Positions 10,254 to 19,563 of a DNA stretch of 64,000 nt are shown one piece after another. The notes beneath the pieces are model-generated. The model saw only the letters and a list, made by a program, of their open reading frames with translations, was not told the origin of the DNA and made no database searches. The DNA is from Gammaproteobacteria bacterium. Lineage in GTDB: Bacteria; Pseudomonadota; Gammaproteobacteria; JAJPIJ01. The stretch covers positions 62,001-126,000 of the forward strand of contig DATJVC010000015.1 of NCBI GenBank assembly GCA_035501935.1. Direction: 5' to 3'. The position numbers were made by a program, and so were the translations under genes. Positions within the stretch are counted from its first letter, which is position 1. Every line of letters begins with the position of its first letter.

Positions 10254-11417
10254 ATGAAAATCGTGCTTGCGCCGGATTCATTCAAGGAGAATCTCACTTC
10301 ACTGGAGGTGGCCGGTGAGATCGAAAAGGGCATACGGCGGGTGTTTCCGAAGGCCCGCTGCGTCAAGGTGCCGGTGGCCGACGGCGGCGAGGGCACCGTG
10401 CAGTCGCTGGTGGACGCGACCGGCGGCCGCCTGGTGCGCTGCCGGGTCAAGGCACCGCTCGGCAACATCGTGACCGCGCGCTACGGTCTGCTCGGCGATG
10501 GGCGCACCGCGATCATCGAAATGGCCGAGGCCTCCGGACTGCATCTGGTGCCACGCGGTCGGCGCAACCCCATGCTGACCAGCACCTATGGTACGGGCCA
10601 GCTGCTGCTGGATGCGTTGCGCCGCGGCGTGCGCACCATCATCATCGGCATTGGCGGCTCGGCGACGAACGACGGCGGCGCCGGCATGGCCCAGGCACTG
10701 GGCGCGCGTTTTCTGGACGGGAGGGGCCGGCCTATTGCCGGGACCGCCCGCGGCGGTATGCTCGACAAGATTCGCGCCATAGATGTCAGCGGCATGAACG
10801 CGCGCCTGCGCCGCGTGAAAATCATGGTTGCGTGCGATGTGACCAATCCGTTGTACGGACCGCGGGGCGCCTCGCATGTGTACGGCCGGCAAAAGGGCGC
10901 GACGCCGGTGATGGCAGCAAAGCTGGACCGCAATCTCCGGCATTTTGCGAGGCTCATCCGGCGCGATCTCGGCACGGACGTCTCCCGGCGGCCCGGCGCC
11001 GGCGCCGCCGGCGGCCTGGGCGCGGGCCTCATGGCCTTCACCCGCGCGCAACTCAAGCGCGGCATTGAACTCGTGATCAAGGCCACCCGACTCGAGTCGC
11101 ATATGAAAGGCGCCGATCTCGCCATCACCGGCGAGGGGCGCGTGGATTTCCAGACCGCCTTCGGCAAGACCCCCTCGGGCGTCGCCAAGGCGGCGCGGCG
11201 TCACGGCGTGCCGGTCGTCGCCATCGGCGGCGGGCTTGCGGATGACGCCCGCGGCGTGTTCGCGCACGGCATCGACGGCCTGGAGTCGGCCACGCCCGAC
11301 GCCATGCCATTGGAGGAGGCCATCCGCAAGTCACGGCAGTATCTGCAGGATGCCGGCGAGCGTGTTGCCCGGCTTATTTTGATCGGGCGTCGCATGCGAC
11401 GCCCGCGGAAACGGTGA
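10254..11417 (+). CDS. Glycerate kinase (GarK/GlxK family)
   Basis: 387 aa, matching the GarK/GlxK fold family in length. Diagnostic stretches are the N-terminal MKIVLAPDSFKENLTSLEVA, VADGGEGTV, IGIGGSATNDGGAGMAQALG and GAGAAGGLGAGL, with TGEGRVDFQTAFGKTPSGVA near the C-terminus. These enzymes phosphorylate D-glycerate with ATP, linking glyoxylate/tartronate metabolism to glycolysis. The start ATG follows the kinase stop by 27 bp. No other glycerate genes are nearby, so its placement in this signalling block may be incidental. Confidence 0.95.
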   Translation: MKIVLAPDSFKENLTSLEVAGEIEKGIRRVFPKARCVKVPVADGGEGTVQSLVDATGGRLVRCRVKAPLGNIVTARYGLLGDGRTAIIEMAEASGLHLVPRGRRNPMLTSTYGTGQLLLDALRRGVRTIIIGIGGSATNDGGAGMAQALGARFLDGRGRPIAGTARGGMLDKIRAIDVSGMNARLRRVKIMVACDVTNPLYGPRGASHVYGRQKGATPVMAAKLDRNLRHFARLIRRDLGTDVSRRPGAGAAGGLGAGLMAFTRAQLKRGIELVIKATRLESHMKGADLAITGEGRVDFQTAFGKTPSGVAKAARRHGVPVVAIGGGLADDARGVFAHGIDGLESATPDAMPLEEAIRKSRQYLQDAGERVARLILIGRRMRRPRKR

Positions 11418-11421
11418 TGCC

Positions 11422-11625
11422 ATGAACAACCGCGATCAGCTCATTGATCTCATGGCCGCGCACAAGCTGGAGCGCCGTGACGTGGCGGAACTGGTGCATG
11501 TCACCATCGACACGGTGCATGACTGGTTGCTGCCGATGGAATCGCATGGCCGCGTGGACATCCCGGACATGGCCATCGAATTGCTGACCCTGAAGCTTGC
11601 AGCCCGCGGGCAACCACCGGTGTGA
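11422..11625 (+). CDS. Small helix-turn-helix-like protein
   Basis: 67 aa, starting 4 bp after the glycerate kinase stop and so probably translationally linked. The sequence RDVAELVHVTIDTVHDWL reads as a helix-turn-helix of the XRE/Cro type, followed by a short helix (IPDMAIELLTLKL). It is too small to carry an effector domain and is probably a DNA-binding accessory protein. Its stop lies one base from the stop of the convergent FHA gene. Function is not known. Confidence 0.7.
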   Translation: MNNRDQLIDLMAAHKLERRDVAELVHVTIDTVHDWLLPMESHGRVDIPDMAIELLTLKLAARGQPPV

Positions 11626-11626
11626 C

Positions 11627-12541
11627 TTAATGAATGGTGAGGAATTGCGGCGGCAGGAAGGTGCCGTGCGCGGAGACGTCGGTCAGGCGGGCCACGTTGT
11701 CGCTGATCGGCTCGATGATGACGTGCTGCCGTGAAATGGAACGGAAATCGTTGTTCAGGGTCACGTCGCTGCCGCGTTGCCGCCCCAGCACGTTTTTGCC
11801 AGGGTGCAGCAGATAGAAGTTGCCGTGTTCATCGACCAGCCGGTAAGTCTTGCCGGCAAATAATTTGAAGTGATGGCGGGCGAGCAGCAGGTCCACCGGT
11901 TTGCCGGCCTCCAGGCGCAGCAACACCGCCTGCCCATGCGGGAGGCGCTCGAAGGGGTTGTACAACCGGGAGGGTTCGGCGGGCGGCGGCGCCTCTTCGA
12001 AGATGGCGGTTTCCCCGGTATCGACGACCGCGGGCGCTGCCGCGTGTGTCTTCGGCGACTCCTCAGCGGGCAGGTTGGTCTTGAACTCGAAGAGGTCCTG
12101 CATCAGTTCGTGCCGCGTGCTCAGGTATTGCAGATATTTGGCGAGCGCGATGCGGCGGTAGGCGTCGCGTTCGTCACCGCCTTCCCGGAGCGCAGTGATG
12201 ATCTCGCGCCAATGGTAATCCGTGGAAAATTGTTCCGGCTCCAGTTCCCGGAGCAACGTGCCGGCGGCAGCCGGATTCGCCAAACAGGCCTTCACGATCT
12301 CCAGGAAGCGCCCCTCGACGCTTTTTAGATTGATGACCTCCTTGTACAGCATCGCCGGCGGCTGTTGCATCCACTCCATCAATTTGTTGACCGGCAGAAA
12401 TTTGCGGCCGGCAAGGGCGAATTCAAAATCGAGGGGGTTGTGAAAACAATATTCGCGCCCTTCGATTGTCAAATGCAGGCTCGCCGACGGCCGTATCAAC
12501 CGCCGCAAACTTTTTCCCATTCGCTTCAGGAATTGAATCAT
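11627..12541 (-). CDS. FHA-domain protein
   Basis: About 304 aa (ATG 12541; an in-frame GTG lies at 12550). The C-terminal 90 residues form a forkhead-associated domain: VLGRQRGSDVTLNN, then SISRQHVIIE and LTDVSAHGTFL carry the G-R, S-x-x-H and N/S-G-T positions that contact phosphothreonine. The N-terminal ~170 residues are helical with no recognised domain, followed by an Ala/Pro-rich linker. FHA domains bind phosphothreonine peptides, so the nearby Ser/Thr kinase (8941-10227) is an obvious candidate partner; this pairing is inferred from proximity. It is convergent with the glycerate kinase/HTH genes. Confidence 0.88.
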   Translation of the reverse strand: MIQFLKRMGKSLRRLIRPSASLHLTIEGREYCFHNPLDFEFALAGRKFLPVNKLMEWMQQPPAMLYKEVINLKSVEGRFLEIVKACLANPAAAGTLLRELEPEQFSTDYHWREIITALREGGDERDAYRRIALAKYLQYLSTRHELMQDLFEFKTNLPAEESPKTHAAAPAVVDTGETAIFEEAPPPAEPSRLYNPFERLPHGQAVLLRLEAGKPVDLLLARHHFKLFAGKTYRLVDEHGNFYLLHPGKNVLGRQRGSDVTLNNDFRSISRQHVIIEPISDNVARLTDVSAHGTFLPPQFLTIH

Positions 12542-12630
12542 ACGGGTCACCGCGTCACGCCGCGATTCCGGGCGGGGAAAATGTAATCATTTCAAGATCC
12601 CGCGTCAACTTGTTGAAGCGCGGCGCGGGA

Positions 12631-15534
12631 TCAGGATTGCGAGCCTTTGATCTCGAAGAAACGCTTGCCTGTGGCAAAGGTGTCCGGTTCGAGGATGGAT
12701 TCCGAACCCGCCGATTCCACGGCCGCCACCGGCGCATGGTTTTTACCCAGATTTCGCACCAGCAGACGCCGGCGATCCGGTGCCAGCAGTATCCGATCAT
12801 AGGCGGCCAGCAGATCTTCTTTACTCATGCGCAACACCGCCTGAACGATCTGTTCTCGGGTGTCGAAGTGGTACTGCTGCAGGTCGAGTTCCTTCCAGTA
12901 GCGATCAGTACGCGTCGTCAGGCTGTCATCCTGCGTCAGGATGCGCGCAATGACGCCCTGTTTCTGACGCCGGAATTCGGCGTCGCTCATGGCGGCCAGA
13001 CGCGGGCGGTAATCGCGCAAAAAAGTCTCGATGTGCTGCTCCAAAGCGGCCGCCGACACGCGGGGGGACTGCACGAGAAAGACCATGCCCGGTACATCGA
13101 GGAGCGGCAGCGTACTCGCCGATACCACGTAACCCAGCTGCTGCTCCGTGCGCAGATCACTGTAGAAAGGCGCGCTCACCACCTGGGCCAGCAACTCCAC
13201 GCGCGCGTGGCTCCCGGCGGTTTGATCCTCGCCCTGGAAATAGGCGGCGAGGGAGGAATCCGGATGATCGATGGAAAGGTCGCGGACATAACGCACGCCG
13301 TCATTCAGACGCACGACCTTGGCGCTGGCCACCGTCACCGGTTGCGCCGGTTGCACCAGTTCCTTCTGCAAGATCGCAGCCAGGGCGATGGCATGGGGGC
13401 GATCCAGATTGCCGTGGGCCATGGCGATGACATAGACCCTGCTCAACAGCTGTGGAATGAAGGCACGGAGATCTGCGGGCGTCAGCGACTGCCCGGCCCG
13501 GATCCGATCCTCCTCACTCCAGGAGGGACGCACCAGCAGCTTGGACACCTCGCCCATGGTTTGCTCGTAGGGATCCTCGCGGCGCACGTTGGCCAGTTCG
13601 CGGAGATAGACATCCTTGATCGCCGCGAAGCGCGCCCCGTCGATCTCGGGCGTGCGCAGGGTGCGGGCGATCTGCTCCAACAGCAGGGCCTGCTTGTCGT
13701 TGTATCCGGAGATGCGCACCGTGAAACCGCGGACATGCGGGTATATTTTATAGCTCAGCCCCGCCAGTTGCGCGGGGTAGGCGTATTCGTTCAATTGATC
13801 GCTGATGAGGCGTGTGTACAGCGTGGTAAGGGCGGAGTGGGCGGCGCTGTCGTTGGCCACCGGCGATCGCACGGAAAAATAAAAATCCGCGATCGGCAGG
13901 CGGAAAAAGTCATCCTGCTTGAACCACAATTCGAACCCCGGTTGCTGGTCGATGCGCGCCGGCACCGGCGTGACATCCGCCGCCAGCGGCAGCACCGCGG
14001 TGTTTTCGGGAATGAACGGGTTCTTCTCCGGCAGGACCAGCGCCGTGTCCACCGTGGAATTCCGCCATGTCGCCAGTTGCTGCGGCGAAGGGTGCACCAC
14101 CTGGTAGGCGGTGTGATACCAGGGGTCCTGCCTGTCCATCTTCGGGCCGTGCGCAAGCACCGCGACGATGGCGTTTCCCGGCGTCAGCTTGTCGAGGTAG
14201 CCGCGGATCAGGGATTCATCATAATGTTCCATGAGAAAGTCGGCGCGCAGCACGTCGCGGACGTCCACCCGCTGCAAGTCCCCGGCGAGCGCGATCACGG
14301 TTTCCAGCGGCGGCGGGTCCTGTTGGAATTCAAAGCCGATCTCGGCCAGCCGGGCCTGCTCCTGGTAGCGCCAGGCTTCGACGCCGTGCGCGCGCAGCAG
14401 GGCGATGTCCTGGAACACCAGTCCCACCACGTCATCCGCGTGCGCCAGCCCCGTCTCGCTCAGCTTGATCGAGACGGCGAATGCCGATTCGGTGCGGTTG
14501 TCCACCACGGTGCCGGCGGACAGCTGATCGCCCCAGCCGCGTTTTTTGAGCAGCGACAGCAGGCTGCCCGGTCCTTCGTGACCCAGCAGGTTGCCGATGT
14601 AGTACAGCGGTTTGCTGCGATAGTGGCTGCGCACCTCCGGCAGTGGAAAGATCAATTGCAGTTCGCGTTCATCCTTGACCGGTTCGATGTTGACGCGCAC
14701 CGGAAGCTGTCCCGCCAGTACGGGCGGCACGTTCACCTGGCGGGGTTCCGCGCCGGTGTTGCGCACGGCGCTGAATCTTTCCGTCACCCAGCGCTTGAGC
14801 ACCGGCAGCGGCTCGGCGCCGAGCACCGTCAGCGTCATCAGGTTGGCGGAATAATGGTCGTGGTAGAAGCGCAGCAGTTCATCGCGCACCGGCCGGCCAT
14901 CGCGGTCGGCCAGCGTGGTCAGGTTGCCGACCGTGAAGCGCGACATCGGGTGCGCGGGATTGAGCAGTTGCTGGAGCACGGAATAGCCGCGCCTCTCGTC
15001 CTCCTTGATGCGCGCCTGGTATTCCGAGTCCACGGCGTTTTTCTCGCGCGCGACATATTCCGCGGTGAACAGCGGCGCGATGAAAAACTGGCTGAATCGA
15101 TCCAACGCCGGTTCGAGATAGCGCTTGTCGATGTCGAAATGAAAATTGGTTTCCTCATAAGCGGTGAAGGCGTTGTGATTGCCGCCGTGCGCGGTGATGA
15201 AGTCCTGGTATTCGCCCGCCTGCGGATATTTTTGGGTGCCCAGGAACAACATGTGCTCCAGGAAGTGCGCCAGCCCCAGGCGATCATCGGGATCGCTGCT
15301 GCTGCCGATGCCGACCTCCAATGCCGCCGCCGCCCGATCCGTCTTGGCGTCGGAAATGAGCAGCACGCGCATCTTGTTGGGAAGTTCGAGGTATTCGTAT
15401 TGACGCTGGTCATGCGGGCTCTGAACAATCGTCTCCGCCGGCGGTGCGAGCGCCTGGGCTGTGCCGCCAAACAGGCCCAGTACCGCCGCAAGCAGGATTG
15501 AAAAGCGGCGTGACAGGATGGAAAAATTGCGCAT
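12631..15534 (-). CDS. Secreted M16 (pitrilysin/insulinase-family) zinc protease
   Basis: 967 aa from ATG 15534. An N-terminal signal peptide is evident (ILSRRFSILLAAVLGLFGGTAQA), pointing to the periplasm. The inverted zinc motif HFLEHMLF is followed about 75 residues on by the Glu-rich segment NAVDSEYQ. The length (four M16 half-domains) matches pitrilysin-like enzymes, which degrade peptides inside a clamshell chamber. The C-terminal halves (QEARLAEIGFEFQ, then EQQLGYVVSAS) are also typical. The frame is open further upstream to 15597 but the signal peptide fixes the start. It is transcribed toward the FHA gene. Confidence 0.94.
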   Translation of the reverse strand: MRNFSILSRRFSILLAAVLGLFGGTAQALAPPAETIVQSPHDQRQYEYLELPNKMRVLLISDAKTDRAAAALEVGIGSSSDPDDRLGLAHFLEHMLFLGTQKYPQAGEYQDFITAHGGNHNAFTAYEETNFHFDIDKRYLEPALDRFSQFFIAPLFTAEYVAREKNAVDSEYQARIKEDERRGYSVLQQLLNPAHPMSRFTVGNLTTLADRDGRPVRDELLRFYHDHYSANLMTLTVLGAEPLPVLKRWVTERFSAVRNTGAEPRQVNVPPVLAGQLPVRVNIEPVKDERELQLIFPLPEVRSHYRSKPLYYIGNLLGHEGPGSLLSLLKKRGWGDQLSAGTVVDNRTESAFAVSIKLSETGLAHADDVVGLVFQDIALLRAHGVEAWRYQEQARLAEIGFEFQQDPPPLETVIALAGDLQRVDVRDVLRADFLMEHYDESLIRGYLDKLTPGNAIVAVLAHGPKMDRQDPWYHTAYQVVHPSPQQLATWRNSTVDTALVLPEKNPFIPENTAVLPLAADVTPVPARIDQQPGFELWFKQDDFFRLPIADFYFSVRSPVANDSAAHSALTTLYTRLISDQLNEYAYPAQLAGLSYKIYPHVRGFTVRISGYNDKQALLLEQIARTLRTPEIDGARFAAIKDVYLRELANVRREDPYEQTMGEVSKLLVRPSWSEEDRIRAGQSLTPADLRAFIPQLLSRVYVIAMAHGNLDRPHAIALAAILQKELVQPAQPVTVASAKVVRLNDGVRYVRDLSIDHPDSSLAAYFQGEDQTAGSHARVELLAQVVSAPFYSDLRTEQQLGYVVSASTLPLLDVPGMVFLVQSPRVSAAALEQHIETFLRDYRPRLAAMSDAEFRRQKQGVIARILTQDDSLTTRTDRYWKELDLQQYHFDTREQIVQAVLRMSKEDLLAAYDRILLAPDRRRLLVRNLGKNHAPVAAVESAGSESILEPDTFATGKRFFEIKGSQS

Positions 15535-15621
15535 GGCGGTTATGTCCGGGGCGTGGCAATCAAGGTTGGACAACGGAGTCACGCCGGGGTTCGCCATCGC
15601 CGGAAATCTTTGGGATACACG

Positions 15622-15948
15622 CTATCCCCGCCGCGTAATGGTGAGTATGAACGGTGTCCAGGCAAGCAGCATCAGAATCCACAGCCCGATTTCCAGGCGG
15701 ATCACGCGCCGGTAACGGGCGCGGACGGTGTTCTCCATATCGGCCATGAACACACAGGCCATGGTGATGTCGAGCGGCAGGCTGAAGGCGAGCATGGCCA
15801 TGAAGGTGGGGGCGATGACGGAGGGCCACAAATGCCAGCCGCGCTGCAATTTCATGTCCGCCAGCGGTGCACAGGCAATGACCAGCAGGGTCACGCACAC
15901 GAGCAAAAACCGCAACCAGCCCAGATCGGCAATCAGGCGTCTTAGCAT
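15622..15948 (-). CDS. Small membrane protein, three predicted helices
   Basis: 108 aa with hydrophobic segments around residues 10-30, 42-65 and 85-105, consistent with an inner-membrane protein. Polar/basic loops (ADMENTVRARYRRVIRLE) separate them. No family was recognised. It lies 88 bp upstream of the M16 protease gene on the same strand and could be co-transcribed with it. Confidence 0.7.
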   Translation of the reverse strand: MLRRLIADLGWLRFLLVCVTLLVIACAPLADMKLQRGWHLWPSVIAPTFMAMLAFSLPLDITMACVFMADMENTVRARYRRVIRLEIGLWILMLLAWTPFILTITRRG

Positions 15949-16250
15949 TCGATTTGACGTTCAGGGTTTCCGTCCCATGGGGAGGGTAAATCATGGCCCG
16001 CCATTCAATGAGTAGCATAACATTGTCAAGGAGTGGATGGTAAAGGACATGGCCGCTATGCTGTTCAATAATTATTCTCGGGGAACGCCCGCATAAGGTG
16101 GAGATTTCTGGCACAGGGATGTGCCACCGTTTTCAATGGCGTTCAGACATTGAAAATCGGAGGCCGGGGAAGGCGCGTTTTTTTGCCGGCCGAACCCTGA
16201 GAAGTCCATGTTGGACATATTTCAGAGCTTACTCAAGAAACGGAGGCGCG
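15949..16250. promoter_or_regulatory. 302-bp divergent gap: hairpin-rich avtA leader
   Basis: No gene is seen. The avtA-proximal part holds a series of potential stem-loops: a 7-bp stem with a GGGA loop at 16109-16126, a 9-bp perfect inverted repeat at 16130-16138/16148-16156 (TTTTCAATG and its complement), and GGCCGG/CCGGCC arms around a T7 run at about 16161-16194. The clustering suggests a structured 5' leader or attenuator for avtA, but no Val/Leu/Ala-rich leader peptide was found. Confidence 0.4.
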
Positions 16251-17516
16251 TTGAAATTTTCCCTGTTCGGACAGCGGCTCGGCGGCCGTTCGGCCATCCG
16301 CGAGTTGATGGAGGATCTGGGCACAGCGCTCACCGGTGGCCGCGAGGTGTGCATGCTGGGCGGCGGTAATCCCGCCCACATTCCGGCGGTGCTGGAACGG
16401 TTGCGCGAACGCTGGCTGGAGATGGCGCAAGACTCCGCCGTCTTTGCCCGCATGATCGGCGATTATGACGCGCCCCAGGGCGAGCGCGGGTTCATCGAGG
16501 CGCTGGCCGATCTGTTACGGCGCACCTATGGCTGGACGCTGAATCCGCGCAATATCCTGCTTACGCACGGCAGCCAGTCGGCGTTTTTCCTGCTCTTCAA
16601 TCTGTTCGCCGGTCCACACGCCGATGGCAGGCTGCGCCGCATTTTTCTGCCGCTGACGCCGGAGTACGTCGGCTACGGTGACATCGGCGTACATGAGGAC
16701 TTTTTAATTGCCCGACGGCCGCGGATAACCCTGCTGGATGCGCCCTATTTCAAATACCACCTCGACCTGCACGACCTGCCGGCGGCGGAGGAGGTCGGCG
16801 CGATCTGCCTGTCGCGCCCGGCCAATCCCACCGGCAACGTGGTGACCGACGCGGAACTGGCGCAACTGCATGCGCTGGCCCGTCGTTGGGATGTGCCGTT
16901 GATTGTCGATGGCGCCTATGGCCTGCCGTTCCCGGATATCGTGTTTACCGCCGCAGAGCCGCACTGGGATGAGCAGGTGGTTCTCTGCCTGAGCCTGTCG
17001 AAATTGGGGCTGCCCGCCGCGCGCACGGGTATCATCATCGCCGCCGAGCCGATCATCGACATGCTGACTGGCATGAACGCCGTGCTGCATCTCGCCACCG
17101 GCAGCGTGGGCGCGGCGCTGGCCTGCGACTGGGTGAGGAGCGGCGAGATTCTCACCCTGTCGCGCGAACACATCCGGCCCTACTACCGTCAGCGCCTCGA
17201 TCACGCCTTGCAGACGGTGCAGCGGGCGTTGCGGGGTTGCGAATACCGCGTGCACCAGCCGGAGGGCGCGATCTTCCTCTGGCTGTGGTTTCCACAACTG
17301 TCCATCACGAGCTGCGAGTTGTACCGGCGCCTGAAGGCACGCGGCGTGCTGGTGTTGCCGGGGCATTATTTTTTCCCGGGCCTGCCGGATGACCCGCGCG
17401 ATCCCTGGCCCCACCGGCACGAGTGCATCCGGCTGACCTATGCGCAGGAGGAGGCCATGGTGGAGCACGGGATCGGCATTCTGGCTGAAGAAATCAAGCG
17501 CGCCTGTTCAGATTGA
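16251..17516 (+). CDS. avtA: Valine-pyruvate aminotransferase
   Basis: 421 aa, a fold-type I PLP aminotransferase. The first residues (KFSLFGQRLGG, then LMEDLG and MLGGGNPAHIP) match AvtA precisely, and LSLSKLGLPAARTGI carries the PLP lysine region. AvtA interconverts valine/pyruvate with 2-oxoisovalerate/alanine, feeding the alanine and valine pools. Start is TTG 16251 with GGAGG five bases upstream; the longer open frame to 16098 runs through the leader stem-loops and lacks homologous sequence. The aldo/keto reductase follows with its ribosome site in the 3' end, so the two are probably co-transcribed. Confidence 0.93.
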   Translation: MKFSLFGQRLGGRSAIRELMEDLGTALTGGREVCMLGGGNPAHIPAVLERLRERWLEMAQDSAVFARMIGDYDAPQGERGFIEALADLLRRTYGWTLNPRNILLTHGSQSAFFLLFNLFAGPHADGRLRRIFLPLTPEYVGYGDIGVHEDFLIARRPRITLLDAPYFKYHLDLHDLPAAEEVGAICLSRPANPTGNVVTDAELAQLHALARRWDVPLIVDGAYGLPFPDIVFTAAEPHWDEQVVLCLSLSKLGLPAARTGIIIAAEPIIDMLTGMNAVLHLATGSVGAALACDWVRSGEILTLSREHIRPYYRQRLDHALQTVQRALRGCEYRVHQPEGAIFLWLWFPQLSITSCELYRRLKARGVLVLPGHYFFPGLPDDPRDPWPHRHECIRLTYAQEEAMVEHGIGILAEEIKRACSD

Positions 17517-17545
17517 TGCCATGGATGATTGAGGAGGAGAAATTT

Positions 17546-18406
17546 ATGAAACGCACCATCACCGGGATGAATTTGAGCGTGAATGCCATTGGCCTCGGCG
17601 CCATGCCACTGTCATTGGACCGCCGGCCCGATGAGGCGCAGGCCATGGAAGTCATCCGCGCCTTCGTCGACGGCGGCGGGGATTTCATCGATACCGCGAA
17701 CGTCTATTGCATCGATAACGACGACATCGGCCACAATGAGCGGCTGATTGCGGGCGCGCTCGCCAAGCTGGGCCGCCGCGAGAAGGTGACGGTGGCGACC
17801 AAGGGCGGTCTCACGCGTCCGCGCGGCGACTGGGAGACCGACGGACGCCCCGTATTCATCCGCGCCTCCTGCGAGCGCAGCCTGCGTGACCTCCATACGG
17901 ATGGCATCGCCCTGTATCAATTGCATGCCTTCGACCCGAAGGTGCCCATGGAAGACACCGTGGGTGAACTCGTACGTCTCCAGACGGAGGGCAAGATTCG
18001 CCATATCGGCCTGTCGAACGTGCGCGCGGCGCAATTGGAGGCCGCGCTGGGCATGGCCCGCATCGTGTCGGTGCAGAACCGCTGCAATGTGCTGGAGCAG
18101 AAGGACTTCCGCAATGGACTGGTGGCCCTGTGCGGCCGCCTTGGTGTGACCTATATTCCCCACAGCCCGGTCGGCGGCTACTTCGGTCACCGGCAATTGG
18201 GCGCACACGCGCTGCTGCAAAAACTCGCCGTGGCTCATGACTGTTCCCCGCAGGTCATTGCATTGGCCTGGCTGCTCGCCAGGGGGGATCACATCCTGCC
18301 GATTCCCGGTGCCAGCCGCCCCGCCAGCATTCGTGACAGCCTCACTGCGACGCATCTCACGCTGACAGAGGAGGAAATGCGCTCGCTGGATGCCATGTCC
18401 GGTTAG
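17546..18406 (+). CDS. Aldo/keto reductase
   Basis: 286 aa. The catalytic tetrad is readable: Asp and Tyr in DTANVY, Lys in ATKGG and His in QLHAF. The C-terminal IPGASRPASIRDSL is the usual NADP-binding loop. Start ATG 17546 is fixed by a GAGGAGGAG ribosome site at 17531-17539, 29 bp after avtA. The family reduces aldehydes and ketones with NAD(P)H; the substrate cannot be predicted. HSPVGGYFGHRQLG is divergent from better-known subgroups. Confidence 0.92.
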   Translation: MKRTITGMNLSVNAIGLGAMPLSLDRRPDEAQAMEVIRAFVDGGGDFIDTANVYCIDNDDIGHNERLIAGALAKLGRREKVTVATKGGLTRPRGDWETDGRPVFIRASCERSLRDLHTDGIALYQLHAFDPKVPMEDTVGELVRLQTEGKIRHIGLSNVRAAQLEAALGMARIVSVQNRCNVLEQKDFRNGLVALCGRLGVTYIPHSPVGGYFGHRQLGAHALLQKLAVAHDCSPQVIALAWLLARGDHILPIPGASRPASIRDSLTATHLTLTEEEMRSLDAMSG

Positions 18407-18420
18407 CTTGAGCGTTCTGT

Positions 18421-19512
18421 TCAGGCGATACGATTGCGGCCGGCGCTCTTGGCGTTGTAGAGCGCCGTGTCCGCCTGCTTCACCAATTGCGCCGCCAAGG
18501 CGCCGGCGGCCTGATCCGTGGGAAAATTTTTCAGCGAGCCGACGCCGACGGACACGGTCAGCGAGAGGGTGGCCTGATCCATGAGGTTGACTGGCGCGCC
18601 GGCGATGCGCAGCCGTATGCGTTCGGCGACCTCGCGCGCCAGCTTGTCCGGCGTGTTGGACAGCAACACCGTGAATTCCTCGCCGCCGTAGCGCGCCACA
18701 AAATCGATGCTGCGCAGCTGTTCGCGGATGCGCAGGGCCGCCGTGCGCAGGACTTCATCACCCACGAGATGGCCGTGCTGGTCATTGATGCGCTTGAAAT
18801 GATCGATGTCGATGAACAGGCAGGAGAGCGGCGTGCGTGCGCGCCGGGCGCGGGCGACCTCCTCCGGCAGGCGCTGATCGAAATAACGCCGGTTGTTGAT
18901 GCCGGTGAGCGGATCGATGAGGCCGAGATGTTTGAGTTGCTCGCGGTTGCAGGCGTTCTCCAGCGCCAGGGCGATGACGGCGGCGATGTGCTGGAGGAAA
19001 TCCGTGGCGCTGCCGGTCTCGAAGCGATCCACCTGCCGGCTGCCCAGGTTCAGGCTGCCGAGGTATTCCTGGCCGCGCATGAGGGGCAGCAGCGCCACGC
19101 TGGCAGGCGCCGTGACGCCGGTGGTCCTGAAGCAGTCGCCGTGCCGCTTGGGGTCATACGACCCGAGGACGGGTATGGTCAGGCCCTCATAGAGCGCCAC
19201 GAAATGATGCTGGTTGTCGTGATAAATAATCTCCAGCACCTGGCTTTCCAGCGTGCGGCTGATCTCGATCAACATGCGCTGGATTTCAAATTGCGGATCA
19301 AAGATCTCGAGCGAGACGACGTCACAATCAAAGCGCTCGGGTGCATTGCGTAACAGACGTTCGAGCAGCGTGGGCAAATCGGCGCTGCTCATCAATTCCA
19401 GCTCCAGCGTCTGGAATTTTTTCAGCGTGATTTCGTTCTCCCGGGCGGCGGCCAGGAATGCATCCAGCCGTTGTCTCAGTTCGGCTTCACCGGCATTTTG
19501 TGTGGCGGACAT
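18421..19512 (-). CDS. DUF484/GAF-type sensor with GGDEF diguanylate cyclase
   Basis: 363 aa, no transmembrane segment. Residues 1-185 look like a DUF484/GAF module (coiled-coil start, then ASVALLPLMRGQEYLGSLNLGS). Residues about 195-363 are a GGDEF domain with intact active site YGGEEF and the typical LIDPLTGINNRRYFD entry and DIDHFKRIND metal site, so c-di-GMP synthesis is expected. The RxxD inhibitory site is not obvious before GGEEF. It lies 51 bp downstream of prc on the same strand. Confidence 0.93.
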   Translation of the reverse strand: MSATQNAGEAELRQRLDAFLAAARENEITLKKFQTLELELMSSADLPTLLERLLRNAPERFDCDVVSLEIFDPQFEIQRMLIEISRTLESQVLEIIYHDNQHHFVALYEGLTIPVLGSYDPKRHGDCFRTTGVTAPASVALLPLMRGQEYLGSLNLGSRQVDRFETGSATDFLQHIAAVIALALENACNREQLKHLGLIDPLTGINNRRYFDQRLPEEVARARRARTPLSCLFIDIDHFKRINDQHGHLVGDEVLRTAALRIREQLRSIDFVARYGGEEFTVLLSNTPDKLAREVAERIRLRIAGAPVNLMDQATLSLTVSVGVGSLKNFPTDQAAGALAAQLVKQADTALYNAKSAGRNRIA

Positions 19513-19563
19513 CGGCAGGACAGAGGCGTCTTGAGTGGCGGCGGGGGAATGATTGATTGGGTT

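Noticed and set aside
12466-15501. Open frame of about 1000 codons opposite the M16 protease gene
   Set aside because: It is a compositional shadow of a high-GC gene on the other strand; the M16 protein has clear motifs and a signal peptide, the shadow has none.
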